Shown: positions 1 through 9,507, numbered from the stretch's first letter. The stretch: 64,000 bases of DNA from Clostridiales bacterium CHKCI001 (GCA_900045905.1 FCNS01000008.1:62001-126000); one strand, 5' to 3'. Notes: a model not told the origin generated them from the sequence alone. A program made the numbers and translations.

Positions 1-951
1 AACCATTCCTGAAAAGTCAGGGGCATGACATGCAATAATAAAAAATCTCCAGATTAAAAGCATGAACATAAGAATCAAAAAAGAAGCTCCCACTAACCCT
101 AATTCTTCACATATAATAGAAAAAATCATATCATTTTGTGCCTCTGGCAAGTATCCCATTTTCTGAATACTTTCTCCCAGGCCTCTTCCAAATAGACTTC
201 CTGCTCCAATCGCATAAAGACCTTGAAGTACCTGAAATCCATTTGTAGAGGCATAGGCTTCTGGATCAAACCAAGCATAGATACGTGCCATTTGATAGGC
301 ATCCAGTACTTTTTCTAGAATCCCAGATTGATATAACACTACAATTAATCCAATTCCTCCACCAATTCCTGCACAGAAAACCCATCGTTTCTTAGAAACA
401 ACAAATGCCATACTAACTGCAATTCCTGCAATAATAATCCCAGAACTCAAATTGGCAGAGACAACAGGAATAAAAATTGGCATTGCCACTCCTGCAAATA
501 GGAAGACTGCACGATATGTATCTAATTTATTATAAATTGTTTCAGATAGCCTTGCTAAACATAGAATCAAAACAATCTTGGCAAATTCTGCTGGCTGAAA
601 CGAAATTGGCCCTAATGCAAACCATCTGCGTTGTCCATTTACTTCTTTTCCAAAAAACAATACAGCAACTCCAAGAACAATAGCAATCGGATAAGCATAT
701 TTCGCATATTTCAGTAAAATATGATAATCTATTCTAGATACAATTATCATTGCTACAAGTGCGATTCCTGTAAATACAGCTTGCTTTGTTACTGTATAAA
801 ACGTATTTCCCCCGTGAAGCAATCCATCGGTATATTCTGTGGTACTATGTAGGATGAAAAGTCCAAAACCTGATAATAGTACAACAATTACTACCAGACT
901 GTAATCTGGAAGCAGCTTCCTCTTTTGGAGTACGACTGATGTACGCTCCAT
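1..951 (-). CDS. ftsW: Cell division SEDS glycosyltransferase FtsW (SpoVE-like), 3' end cut by window edge
   Basis: 317 codons are present from an ATG at 951 preceded by GGAGC; the reading frame runs off the left edge, so the C-terminus is missing. The visible part has many hydrophobic segments. It carries SEDS-family landmarks: QPAEFAKI in the middle, and near residues 265-285 the segment LPEAQNDMIFSIICEELG. FtsW/SpoVE proteins polymerise lipid II into septal (or, for SpoVE, spore cortex) glycan together with a class B penicillin-binding protein. It follows murD by 80 bp and is the last dcw gene seen here, so it is probably co-transcribed. Sequence alone cannot separate vegetative FtsW from sporulation SpoVE; position after murD fits either. 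Confidence 0.93.
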   Translation of the reverse strand, partial: MERTSVVLQKRKLLPDYSLVVIVVLLSGFGLFILHSTTEYTDGLLHGGNTFYTVTKQAVFTGIALVAMIIVSRIDYHILLKYAKYAYPIAIVLGVAVLFFGKEVNGQRRWFALGPISFQPAEFAKIVLILCLARLSETIYNKLDTYRAVFLFAGVAMPIFIPVVSANLSSGIIIAGIAVSMAFVVSKKRWVFCAGIGGGIGLIVVLYQSGILEKVLDAYQMARIYAWFDPEAYASTNGFQVLQGLYAIGAGSLFGRGLGESIQKMGYLPEAQNDMIFSIICEELGLVGASFLILMFMLLIWRFFIIACHAPDFSGMV

Positions 952-1031
952 AGAAGCTCCTTTTCTTTTATAAAATGATGATAGCATGAAATTTTGTGGA
1001 TCTAATATATCGATTCCTATAAAATTTTACT

Positions 1032-2387
1032 CTATGAAAGACTATGGACAAGATCTTTAAAAATTTTGCCTCTTACTTCATAATTTGGGAACATTCCCCA
1101 ACTTGCACATGCTGGAGAGAGCAATACTGCTTCCCCTGGCTTTGCACATTCGGATGCAATTTGAACTGCTTCTTCCATGCTATCAACAAACTGATAATCA
1201 TGAAATCCATTTTTTTCTGCACAGTCTGCAATTTTATGAGCTGTAGCTCCCATTAATAACAGTTTCTTAATTTTATTGCCAAATGTCTGAATCCATTCTG
1301 TATAATCAGACCCCTTATCATAACCACCACCAATTAGAACGGTTGGAGTCGTCATTGCCTTAATAGCCTGAATAGCTGCATCTGGATTTGTACCTTTAGA
1401 ATCATTATAATAGCGAACCCCATTTTTTTCTTCTACAAATTCGATTCGATGTTCTACTGCTTTAAACGATCGAATTGTCCTTGCAGTTACTTCTTCTGGT
1501 ACCCCTACACAATTCGCAATTGCTACTGCAGCCATAATATTTTCATAATTACACTGTCCTACTAAATGAAATTCATCTACAGTTCCAATTAATTTTTCCT
1601 GTCCGTTTTGTCTACTATAAATTGTATTTTCTTTTAAAAACAATCCCTCTTTCAACTCATGCCGGCTGCTAAAATATACCACTGGAATAGAAAGAGTCTC
1701 TCCAAATGCCCGTAATACTTCATCATCATAATTTAATATACAGAAGTCATCATTGGTCTGGTTTTTCGTGATCGACTCCTTCACAGCAATATAACATTCC
1801 ATCGTTTTATGACGATCTAAATGATCAGGTGTAATATTTAGAATGGCAGAAATATGTGGATGGAATGCAATGGCAGACTCTAACTGAAAGCTGCTGATCT
1901 CTGCAACAACAATCGAATCTTCCTTTGTCTGTAACGCCATTTCCGTATATGCAGTTCCAATATTTCCAACTACAAACGCACGCTTTTCCCCAACCCAATT
2001 TTTCATAATCTCTCCTACCAGGGCCGTTGTAGTTGTCTTTCCATTCGTACCCGTAATTGCTATGATATTTCCTTTTCCATAATGATATGCCAGCTCAATT
2101 TCACTCCAAATTGGAATACCTGCATTTTGAATTTGCTTCACAAATGGCTGTTCCAAAGAGATCCCAGGACTAATCACACAATATTCCACTTTTTTCAGCG
2201 TCTTTTCTGTGAGTTCTCCCAATACAATCTCTAACTCACCACTTATTCCAACTTGCTTTCTCAATGCCTCTTTATCTTTTTCTCTATTTCCATCATAAAG
2301 AATGGTATTTTTGCCTGCTTGCAGCAAAAGTTTTACTGCACCAATACCGCTCTTTCCTGCTCCTGCAACTAAAACTGTATTCTTCAT
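1032..2387 (-). CDS. murD: UDP-N-acetylmuramoylalanine--D-glutamate ligase MurD
   Basis: 451 residues, the usual MurD length. It adds D-glutamate to UDP-MurNAc-L-Ala in the cytoplasm. The N-terminal Rossmann-like uracil-binding domain begins VLVAGAGKSGIGAVKLL. The ATP loop TGTNGKTTTT lies near residues 112-120, followed by the Mur ligase motif NITPDHLDRH and the C-terminal domain motif GGYDKGSDY. The start ATG has GGAGGT five bases upstream. That SD belongs to a hairpin-bearing leader repeat (R3) also found before two unrelated genes in this window. It lies between mraY and ftsW in the dcw operon. Confidence 0.97.
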   Translation of the reverse strand: MKNTVLVAGAGKSGIGAVKLLLQAGKNTILYDGNREKDKEALRKQVGISGELEIVLGELTEKTLKKVEYCVISPGISLEQPFVKQIQNAGIPIWSEIELAYHYGKGNIIAITGTNGKTTTTALVGEIMKNWVGEKRAFVVGNIGTAYTEMALQTKEDSIVVAEISSFQLESAIAFHPHISAILNITPDHLDRHKTMECYIAVKESITKNQTNDDFCILNYDDEVLRAFGETLSIPVVYFSSRHELKEGLFLKENTIYSRQNGQEKLIGTVDEFHLVGQCNYENIMAAVAIANCVGVPEEVTARTIRSFKAVEHRIEFVEEKNGVRYYNDSKGTNPDAAIQAIKAMTTPTVLIGGGYDKGSDYTEWIQTFGNKIKKLLLMGATAHKIADCAEKNGFHDYQFVDSMEEAVQIASECAKPGEAVLLSPACASWGMFPNYEVRGKIFKDLVHSLS

Positions 2388-2480
2388 TTTTACCTCCTAG
2401 TGCCGCACTTACTGCGGCATAAATTCAGGGATGGATGAACTTTTTGTTCAACCTTACCTCCTAATGTCGCATTTACCTTC
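2388..2480 (-). repeat. R3 leader repeat: hairpin plus SD before murD, with a second partial copy
   Basis: Read on the minus strand, the hairpin TGCCGCA-GTAAG-TGCGGCA (2401-2419) is followed by CTAGGAGGTAAAA and the murD ATG. Further upstream lie AAATTTATGCC-like sequence, a TGAAC/GTTCA hairpin (2437-2451), and a second degenerate copy of the SD-containing unit (about 2452-2476). Related sequence precedes the truncated subtilisin (22649-22706) and nnr (47741-47775). The stem ends about 4 bases before the SD, so it could affect translation initiation. The role is inferred. Confidence 0.6.
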
Positions 2481-2483
2481 TAC

Positions 2484-3440
2484 TTATAATCCAATATATG
2501 CTACAAGACAAAGCAATGCAGTAATAATAGAAAACAACGCTACGATCTGTGTCTCAGACCATCCACATAATTCAAAATGATGATGGATTGGAGCCATTTT
2601 GAAAAAGCGCTTTCCTCCTGTAGACTTAAAATAAGTCACTTGGATAATCACAGACACTACTTCTACTAAATAAATTAATCCTACAATTATAATAAAAATT
2701 GGCATACGAAGCATAAATGCCGCAGCGGAAACAAACCCTCCAAGTGCCAAAGAACCTGTATCTCCCATAAACACTTTGGCTGGATATACATTAAACAATA
2801 AGAATCCCATTAAAGATCCAACAACTGCTGCACAAACTGGGGAGATTCCATTATTATTCCCCAATGCAACAACGGTAAAAAATGTCGCTACCATTACCGT
2901 AACACTAGAGCAAAGACCATCCAGCCCATCTGTGAAATTCACTCCATTGTCTGTTCCAAGCATAACAAAAATACAAAATGGAATAAAAAACCAACCAAGA
3001 TCAATTGTCTTTCCATGCGTAAATGGAAGAACAATTTCTGTTCCAATTGCTGGACTCTTCATACAATAGAAGGTAAAAATACCCGCGATAACGAGCTGAA
3101 GAATCAACTTTTGAACTGGATTTAATCCCTCAGAACGCTTCATCACAATCTTAATAAAGTCATCCAAAAATCCAATAATTCCAAATCCTACTGTGACAAA
3201 CAGTACAGGAACTAATTCTGGATATCTGCCAATATAAAACAACGATGTAACAATAATGGCTCCAAGGAACATAACACCTCCCATTGTAGGCGTCCCCTGC
3301 TTCTTTAAATGCTCCTTGGGTCCTTCCTGACGTACTTGCTGACCGAATTTTAAGCGGTGCAAAAGTGGAATCACAATTGGACACAATACTGCACTGATTC
3401 CAAAGGAAATTAATACTGCAACGATAACATCCTGATACAT
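2484..3440 (-). CDS. mraY: Phospho-N-acetylmuramoyl-pentapeptide-transferase MraY
   Basis: Integral membrane enzyme that transfers phospho-MurNAc-pentapeptide to undecaprenyl phosphate, making lipid I. About ten hydrophobic segments are visible. Family landmarks are all present: FLDDFIKI, the NxxNFTDGLDGL segment (NGVNFTDGLDGLC) and the late triple histidine PIHHHFELCG. The longest frame opens at 3452, but the sequence there reads ATGGAGGATGTTATG: the first ATG overlaps GGAGG, which is itself the SD for the second ATG. I therefore place the start at 3440 (318 residues). It sits between spoVD and murD. murE and murF, often neighbours, are absent. Confidence 0.96.
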   Translation of the reverse strand: MYQDVIVAVLISFGISAVLCPIVIPLLHRLKFGQQVRQEGPKEHLKKQGTPTMGGVMFLGAIIVTSLFYIGRYPELVPVLFVTVGFGIIGFLDDFIKIVMKRSEGLNPVQKLILQLVIAGIFTFYCMKSPAIGTEIVLPFTHGKTIDLGWFFIPFCIFVMLGTDNGVNFTDGLDGLCSSVTVMVATFFTVVALGNNNGISPVCAAVVGSLMGFLLFNVYPAKVFMGDTGSLALGGFVSAAAFMLRMPIFIIIVGLIYLVEVVSVIIQVTYFKSTGGKRFFKMAPIHHHFELCGWSETQIVALFSIITALLCLVAYIGL

Positions 3441-3490
3441 AACATCCTCCATCTGTCGTACTTTTCACGACGTTCCTTTTATTTACACAA

Positions 3491-3562
3491 GTGACACGCC
3501 GAATACAGCTATTCGGCAGTCACTGTAATAACGAGCAAAATTCGCACTGTGTTTTGTCTCGT
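3491..3562. other. Two stem-loops in the spoVD-mraY gap
   Basis: The 180-base gap between spoVD and mraY has no gene. It contains GTGAC-ac-GCCGAAT / ATTCGGC-a-GTCAC (3491-3523), a long stem without a clear U-run. A second stem pairs ACGAGCAAAA with TTTTGTCTCGT (3531-3562). They may be processing or stability structures, or partial attenuators, inside the dcw transcript. Confidence 0.45.
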
Positions 3563-3619
3563 TTGTGCAAAAGCATAGCTCAAGCAATCACATTATGTTT
3601 TGCTTCGTTTTATGTAATA

Positions 3620-5362
3620 TTACTCATTTTCTGTGTTTTTGTCAATTCCTAGATAAGGTAAAATGTTGTCAAAAATTTCTTTTACGACTGGAGCAGCAAT
3701 CGTTCCTCCATAATAAACTCCAACAGGTTCATCAATTGTCAGAATCGCAATTACTTCTGGATCTTGTGCTGGAGCAAAACCCACAAACGATGAAATATAT
3801 TTTCCAGTTCTTCTTGGAAGTTTTTCTGAAGTTGCTGTTTTTCCTCCAATTGAGTATCCCTCAATCGCTCCTTTTATTCCTCCTCCTTCTGAAACAACTT
3901 TTTCTAATACATATCGCATCGTTTCACTCGTTTTTTCAGAAAGTACCCGTTCTCCTGAAGGAAAAGAAAGTTTTTGTACTTGTGTTCCATCTGCACTCCG
4001 AATCTCCACACCAAAATGGGGCGTAATTGTCGTGCCTCCATTAATAATGGAACTAATTGTTGTAAGAAGACGCAGCGGTGTGAGTTGAAAAGACTGTCCA
4101 AATGAGATGGTAGCTAATTCTACTTCTCCCATATTGTCTGGGTTATGCATAATTGTAGCTGCCTCTCCAGGAAGATCCACTCCTGTTTTTTCTAATATTT
4201 TTAATTTTTTAAAATAATTATAAAATGTTTGAATTCCAAGCCGCTGTCCAACCTGAATAAAAACTGGATTGCATGAATTCATTGTTCCTTGTAAAAAAGT
4301 TTCCGATCCATGCCCTCCTACTTTATGGCAGCGAATCTTTCTATCTTCCACAATATAATAACCAGGACAGGAAAACGTATCATTCAAAGACACAACGCCT
4401 TCCTCCAGAGCCGCTGCTGCTGTAATTGTTTTAAAAGTAGAACCTGGTTCATACGTATCATTGATAATTGGATTTCTCCACATTTGATTCAGCAAATCTT
4501 GTTTTTGTTCTGCACTTAAGTTTTCCGTACTCCCAACCGACTCAGATAATGTAAATGGATCATTCAAATTAAATTCTGGAACATTGACCATGGCCATAAT
4601 TTCTCCATTTTTAGGATTCATAATAATCACTGAAACTTGTTTTGCTTGTTTTTGTTCCAATGTTTTGTAAGCCGCCTGCTCTGCATACATTTGAATATTT
4701 ACATCCAAGCTAAGATACAAGTCATTCCCTGCAATTGGCTCGATCCTATCTTCAGCAGCACTATCCACTTCAGCTCCCGCTGCGTCAGTAAGCGTCAATA
4801 TCCTTCCATCCACCCCTTTTAATTGGTCTTCATAACTAACTTCTAAACCAATAATTCCCTGATTATCATTGCCAGTAAATCCAAGTACTTTAGAAGCAAG
4901 AGAATCAAATGGATAATAACGTTTATAATCCTCATCCACTTTTACTCCCGCCATATCATATTCTCGAATTTTATCTCCGATCTCCTTATCCACATTCGTC
5001 TTGATAATTTCCCTTGCAGAATATTTTTCTACTTTTTTTCGTACTTCCTCTTCTGATAATTCCAATTCTTGACTCAATGTACGAATCACTAATTCTGGAT
5101 CTTTTACTTGATTATAGATAACAGAGATTGTACATACCGTACGATTTGTTGCAATTACGGTTCCTTTTGCATCATAAATAGAACCTCTGGCTGCTTTAAT
5201 TCGTCGTTCTCTTGTATGCAGTTCTTCCGCTAACTCATTATAATGATCCGATTGTACAATCATAAGCCAAGCAAGTCTTCCAATCAGCCCAACCGCTGCT
5301 GTCATAATTAATATACTTAGTATTAAAATTCCTGTCCGATGATGCGTTTTTACAAGATGCAT
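3620..5362 (-). CDS. spoVD: Class B penicillin-binding protein, SpoVD-like transpeptidase
   Basis: 580 residues. One N-terminal membrane anchor is followed by a PBP dimerisation domain and a transpeptidase domain. Catalytic motifs: STFK (nucleophile Ser, near residue 307), SCN (near 361), and GGKTATSEK near 509 where the usual third motif is KTG; here it reads KTA. Class B PBPs cross-link septal or cortex peptidoglycan outside the membrane. There is no PASTA domain. In Bacillus the order pbpB-spoVD is the same, which is the reason for the name; a vegetative role cannot be excluded. Start: the ATG at 5362 follows AGAAGGGA at long spacing; in-frame TTG and GTG codons upstream overlap that SD. 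Confidence 0.88.
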   Translation of the reverse strand: MHLVKTHHRTGILILSILIMTAAVGLIGRLAWLMIVQSDHYNELAEELHTRERRIKAARGSIYDAKGTVIATNRTVCTISVIYNQVKDPELVIRTLSQELELSEEEVRKKVEKYSAREIIKTNVDKEIGDKIREYDMAGVKVDEDYKRYYPFDSLASKVLGFTGNDNQGIIGLEVSYEDQLKGVDGRILTLTDAAGAEVDSAAEDRIEPIAGNDLYLSLDVNIQMYAEQAAYKTLEQKQAKQVSVIIMNPKNGEIMAMVNVPEFNLNDPFTLSESVGSTENLSAEQKQDLLNQMWRNPIINDTYEPGSTFKTITAAAALEEGVVSLNDTFSCPGYYIVEDRKIRCHKVGGHGSETFLQGTMNSCNPVFIQVGQRLGIQTFYNYFKKLKILEKTGVDLPGEAATIMHNPDNMGEVELATISFGQSFQLTPLRLLTTISSIINGGTTITPHFGVEIRSADGTQVQKLSFPSGERVLSEKTSETMRYVLEKVVSEGGGIKGAIEGYSIGGKTATSEKLPRRTGKYISSFVGFAPAQDPEVIAILTIDEPVGVYYGGTIAAPVVKEIFDNILPYLGIDKNTENE

Positions 5363-5383
5363 CGCAAAGCACAATCCCTTCTG

Positions 5384-5496
5384 TTTTATAAAGTCGTCTG
5401 TAAATCCGTATACAAGTAAGGCATTCGCCTAGATTACCAATACAATCAGCGATGTCGAGAGTGCACAGCACGAGGACATCGACTTTTATTATGAAA
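5384..5496 (+). repeat. R1 repeat copy D, internally deleted
   Basis: The left end resembles the R1 5' terminus (TTTATAAAGTCGTC). It then jumps to the middle of R1: AGGCATTCGCCT, then GATGTC-gagaGTGCacaGCAC-GACATC, then CGACTTTTAT. The first and last hairpins of full copies are missing. It lies between two PBP genes of the dcw operon, in the opposite orientation to them. Confidence 0.75.
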
Positions 5497-5562
5497 TCAT
5501 CTATACTGGACTACAGTCTCCCCTTTTTTACAATGTATTATGTGCTTCTTTATTTTAGAATT

Positions 5563-7542
5563 TTATTTTACTTCTTCTATAAAAGAGCTTCCTTCTGGCC
5601 AACTGTCATCTCGCTGTTCTGGATTTACTTCTTCTGGTCCTTCATCTAAGTCAGAAAAAATACCCGCATAGGAAACCAGATCTTGCCAAATCCATCCTGC
5701 AAGCTGTTGTGCTGGATAACTATCTGCCTGGTTTTCTACATTTGGCTCATCAATTACTACATATAATACAATTTGCGGATCTTCTATCGGAGCAGCTGTA
5801 ATAATAGAAACAATGTATTTTCCATTGCCACGAGGGAGTTTCTCTGCGGTACCAGTTTTTCCTCCAATATGGTATCCTTCAATTTTCGTACCGCCTCCTG
5901 TTCCCTCCTCTACTGTCCGATAACAACCTCGTTTAATTAATTCACTTGTCTCTTTACTAACGGTTTCTCTTACTTTTATTGGCTCAAATTCTTTTACAAT
6001 CTGCCCTTCTGGATTCATAATTTGTTTTACTACATATGGCTGATAATAGGTTCCTCCATTAATCAAAGAAGAAAATGCACTCGCAAGCTGAATCATTGTT
6101 ACATTATACCCTTGACCAAAAGAGTTGGTAGCCAATTCCGTCACATTTAATTGATCTTCTGTGTAAAGCAAACCTTCTGCACTTGCCTCACCAGGCAAAT
6201 CAATACCAGTTTTCTGACCTAGATTAAAGATTGTCTGGTACCGTGAGAATTGCGTTTTTCCTAATTTCTCTCCAATATCCATTAATGCCACATTACAAGA
6301 TTGTTCAATTACCTGTTCTAATGAAATTTGCTCTGTTCCAAATACTTGACTGCATCCACCCTTATCAAAGTTATGACATTTAATTTTATAATTTGCTACT
6401 TGTTTAAATCCATGACAGCTAAAGGTGCTATCTTCTGTAATTGCATTTTCTTCTAATCCCGCAGCAATTGTCAAAAGTTTTGCTGTCGAACCAGGTTCAA
6501 ATGTCTTTGTAATTACTGCATTCGAAAAAATATTGCTATATAATAACTCTTTTCTCTCTTCGTCTGTTTTTCCTGCTAAAAATTCTTCTGAATAAAAATC
6601 ACTTAGTTGAATATTAGCTCCATTATTTAAATCATAATCGGTATTGCTGACGATGGAAAGAATTTCTCCATTATTCGGATTCATCGCAAGTACGGATAAG
6701 TCATATGCCCCGTATTCTTCCAGCCATTCATTTACATTATCTGTAATAATTCGCTCAATATTCATATCAATTGTAGTAAGCAATGTATTTCCATCTATGG
6801 CTGGAATGGTAGCCTGTTCTGGTTCCGCTTCGTCTCCAATATAACGGTAAGCTCGTCCATTTACTCCTCTTAATTCCTCATTATACTGTAATTCCAATCC
6901 ATATAATCCTTGTGAAGTATCCTGTGTTGTATATCCAACGATCTTACTTGCCAACTCGTTATAAGGATATTTTCTCCGATACTCCGATTCAAACCATATT
7001 CCACGTATTCTTGCCGTTGTCGTATTTTTCTTTGAATCATCCATATCTTCTTTTTTCTGCTCAAATGCATCTACCTGTTCTTGTGTCAATTCCGTTTTTC
7101 CACCGAAACGAACATATGCTTTATCCTTATTTTCTTCAAACGCTTGTCTTAGTTGTGCCTCATCAAGTCCAAAACATTCTACTGCAGCTTGAATTGTAGC
7201 GTCTATGGTCCCACCATTCAATTCTTCTGCTTCATAAAGAACCGATGGATCTAAAATTAAAATATATACCTTCTCACTAGTTGCCACAATATTCCCATTT
7301 CGATCTAAAATATTTCCGTTCTTAGCTGGGATTGTGGTATCTTGATAACTCAATTGTGTCAGAGCTTTTCTGGAGTATTCTTCGTGAGTTTTAAAAGCTC
7401 TTACTATAATCACCGTAGCTAATCCACATAAAGCCAGCACAATTATTAAAAATAAAAATGCCAGCTTTTGTCTCATGTAAGGTCTTATATACTTCGATTG
7501 CTTATTCTTTCGGGATCTCGGCATTCTGTCGTACATACTCAC
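5563..7542 (-). CDS. pbpB: Class B penicillin-binding protein (FtsI/PbpB-like)
   Basis: 659 residues. A basic N-terminus and one membrane segment (about residues 26-48) anchor an extracytoplasmic dimerisation domain and a transpeptidase domain with STAK (near 350), SCN (near 417) and KTGTAEK (near 563). All three catalytic motifs are canonical, unlike the KTA variant next door. It is expected to cross-link septal peptidoglycan with FtsW. The start is GTG at 7542, with GGAG six bases upstream; the gene overlaps the end of ftsL by about 40 bases, implying translational coupling. An acidic C-terminal tail follows the catalytic domain. No PASTA domains. Confidence 0.93.
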   Translation of the reverse strand: MSMYDRMPRSRKNKQSKYIRPYMRQKLAFLFLIIVLALCGLATVIIVRAFKTHEEYSRKALTQLSYQDTTIPAKNGNILDRNGNIVATSEKVYILILDPSVLYEAEELNGGTIDATIQAAVECFGLDEAQLRQAFEENKDKAYVRFGGKTELTQEQVDAFEQKKEDMDDSKKNTTTARIRGIWFESEYRRKYPYNELASKIVGYTTQDTSQGLYGLELQYNEELRGVNGRAYRYIGDEAEPEQATIPAIDGNTLLTTIDMNIERIITDNVNEWLEEYGAYDLSVLAMNPNNGEILSIVSNTDYDLNNGANIQLSDFYSEEFLAGKTDEERKELLYSNIFSNAVITKTFEPGSTAKLLTIAAGLEENAITEDSTFSCHGFKQVANYKIKCHNFDKGGCSQVFGTEQISLEQVIEQSCNVALMDIGEKLGKTQFSRYQTIFNLGQKTGIDLPGEASAEGLLYTEDQLNVTELATNSFGQGYNVTMIQLASAFSSLINGGTYYQPYVVKQIMNPEGQIVKEFEPIKVRETVSKETSELIKRGCYRTVEEGTGGGTKIEGYHIGGKTGTAEKLPRGNGKYIVSIITAAPIEDPQIVLYVVIDEPNVENQADSYPAQQLAGWIWQDLVSYAGIFSDLDEGPEEVNPEQRDDSWPEGSSFIEEVK

Positions 7543-7999
7543 TTTCTACTCCATCATAAGCTAATACTTGACTCTTCTTTGGGTAACTCATTCCTAAATT
7601 ATTCATAGCATACTCACGAATTGCATCATAATCAATCGAAGACTCAATTTCTGTTTCTCTCGCATCATTCTGTTCTGCAAGCTCTTGATATTGCTGTTCC
7701 AATGCAGCAGCAGTACGATTATTTTTATTAATATCTGACTTAATTTCTAAATAATTTTTCGTACAAAGCAAGAGACCTCCAACTGCTCCAAGCAAAAGAC
7801 CTGCTTGAATAAAAGAAAATGCTCTGCTGCGCTTTCTTTCTTGTTCAATTTCTCTTTGCCAAGCATGTCTCTTACTTCTTTGACGCCGTCTCTCTTCCTC
7901 TTCCCAATGCTGAGGCTCCCATACTTTCTCCTGTTTTTTTACGGTGTTACCTTCAATATATTTATCATAATGATCCAATTCGGAATACTTTTTTCTCAT
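7502..7999 (-). CDS. ftsL: FtsL-like septum protein
   Basis: 165 residues, poorly conserved as expected for FtsL. The long charged N-terminal cytoplasmic part (about 80 residues, rich in E, R and K) is followed by one membrane span and a coiled-coil-like segment (DINKNNRTAAALEQQYQELA), ending with the septum-former signature YAMNNLGMSYP. In the divisome it bridges FtsW/PBP with FtsB/DivIC. Identification rests on topology, the NLGM-type motif and the position between rsmH and the PBP. SD is AGGAGGT-like, upstream of the ATG at 7999. Confidence 0.85.
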   Translation of the reverse strand: MRKKYSELDHYDKYIEGNTVKKQEKVWEPQHWEEEERRRQRSKRHAWQREIEQERKRSRAFSFIQAGLLLGAVGGLLLCTKNYLEIKSDINKNNRTAAALEQQYQELAEQNDARETEIESSIDYDAIREYAMNNLGMSYPKKSQVLAYDGVESEYVRQNAEIPKE

Positions 8000-8099
8000 C
8001 CTAACCTCCTAAAATTTTATTTAAAAACATAATCTGTTTTTATTATCTGATGTTCTATAATAGTAAGACAATTTATCCAAATAAATTATCAAACCTTCT

Positions 8100-9035
8100 T
8101 TAACTACGCTCAAAAACCCGCAGCTTTGCACTTTTTGAACGACTATTATATGCAAGTTCATTTTCGCTTGGCAAAATCGGTTTTCGTGTAATGATTCGCC
8201 CCTTTGGTTGCTTTCCACAAATACATACTGGAAATTCTGGTGGACAAGTACAAGGATTTTCATTGATACGAAAACGATTTTTTACAATTCTATCTTCTAA
8301 TGAGTGAAAGGTAATAATACTTAGCCGCCCTCCAGGTTTCAGCCGCTCAATCATACGATCAATGGAATGCTCTAACACATCTAGTTCTGCATTTAATTCA
8401 ATTCGAATTGCCTGAAATGTGCGTTTTGCAGGGTGTCCTCCTTTTACACGGCACTTAGCTGGTATTGCAGCTTTAATACACTCAATTAATTCTCCTGTTG
8501 TTGTAAGTTCTTTTTCAGTCCTTCGTTTTACAATATGCTTGGCAATATTTTTCGCAAATTTATCTTCTCCATAATCTCTTATGATATGGTACAGTTCCTG
8601 TTCACTGTAATGATTTACAATATCTTTCGCTGTCTTTTGCTGTCTTTGATCCATACGCATATCCAACGGTGCATCTTCCCGATAGGTAAAACCTCTTTCT
8701 ACCTGATCGAGCTGATAAGAAGAAACACCTAAATCTAGCAAGATGCCATCGACTTTTTCGATGCCAAGTTGATTCAATACCACATCAAAATCCGCATAAT
8801 TACTTCTCACTATACTGACTTTATCTTTGAACTGTTTCAACCTCTCCCAAGCCGCCTGTATCGCATCTCCATCCTGATCAATTCCTACAAAACGTCCATT
8901 ATCACCAAGCCTTTTACAGACTTCAAATGCATGTCCTGCTCCGCCAAGTGTACCATCTATATAGCATCCATCTGGACGAATATGTAAACTCTCTATGGTT
9001 TCTTCCAATAAAACCGATTTATGTGAAAATTCCAT
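8100..9035 (-). CDS. rsmH: 16S rRNA (cytosine1402-N4)-methyltransferase RsmH
   Basis: 311 residues, standard family length. It methylates N4 of C1402 in the ribosomal P site using S-adenosylmethionine. The N-terminus [13 protein letters not shown], the SAM loop TLGGAGHA near residue 30, and the late motif [18 protein letters not shown] are all typical. SD AGGAGGAACAGC precedes the ATG. It is the second gene of the dcw operon, 17 bases after mraZ. Confidence 0.97.
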   Translation of the reverse strand: MEFSHKSVLLEETIESLHIRPDGCYIDGTLGGAGHAFEVCKRLGDNGRFVGIDQDGDAIQAAWERLKQFKDKVSIVRSNYADFDVVLNQLGIEKVDGILLDLGVSSYQLDQVERGFTYREDAPLDMRMDQRQQKTAKDIVNHYSEQELYHIIRDYGEDKFAKNIAKHIVKRRTEKELTTTGELIECIKAAIPAKCRVKGGHPAKRTFQAIRIELNAELDVLEHSIDRMIERLKPGGRLSIITFHSLEDRIVKNRFRINENPCTCPPEFPVCICGKQPKGRIITRKPILPSENELAYNSRSKSAKLRVFERS

Positions 9036-9052
9036 GCTGTTCCTCCTATCGA

Positions 9053-9481
9053 TTATAATTGAAGGTCTTCCAGGCTGCCTGCTAACTCCTCAATGTCATC
9101 AAATGTATTATATTCTTCCCAAGCTTCTTTATCCCAAAGTTCAATTCTGGAGCCAACACCCGCAATAATCACCTCTTTTTCTAACGATGCATAAGCTCTT
9201 AAATTTGGCGGAATCAATATTCTTCCCTGCTTATCTGGCTCACATTCTATAGAACCAGTGAAAAAAAATCGATTCAACCGCCTGATTTTAGGATTCGTAA
9301 TACTTGGAGAGGCACAAAGTTTATCTGTAAGCTTTTTCCACTCTTCTTTTGGGTAAATGCAAAGGCAGTGTTCCATTCCTTTTGATAAAATAAAGTTGGA
9401 ACCAAGTTGTTCACGAAACCGAGTTGGAATAATCAATCTTCCCTTTGTATCTAGGGAATGATTATACTCACTCATGAACAT
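9053..9481 (-). CDS. mraZ: Transcriptional regulator MraZ
   Basis: 142 residues from the ATG at 9481, which follows GGAGGTGGTAAAA; a longer frame opens at 9523 but has no SD and exceeds family length. It has two AbrB/SpoVT-like halves; [17 protein letters not shown] and the second [13 protein letters not shown] are the matching swapped-hairpin segments. MraZ binds repeats upstream of its own operon and controls dcw expression. First gene of the operon, with its boxes and promoter visible just upstream. Confidence 0.96.
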   Translation of the reverse strand: MFMSEYNHSLDTKGRLIIPTRFREQLGSNFILSKGMEHCLCIYPKEEWKKLTDKLCASPSITNPKIRRLNRFFFTGSIECEPDKQGRILIPPNLRAYASLEKEVIIAGVGSRIELWDKEAWEEYNTFDDIEELAGSLEDLQL

Positions 9482-9507
9482 TTTTACCACCTCCGCAAAC
9501 CTCTTTC

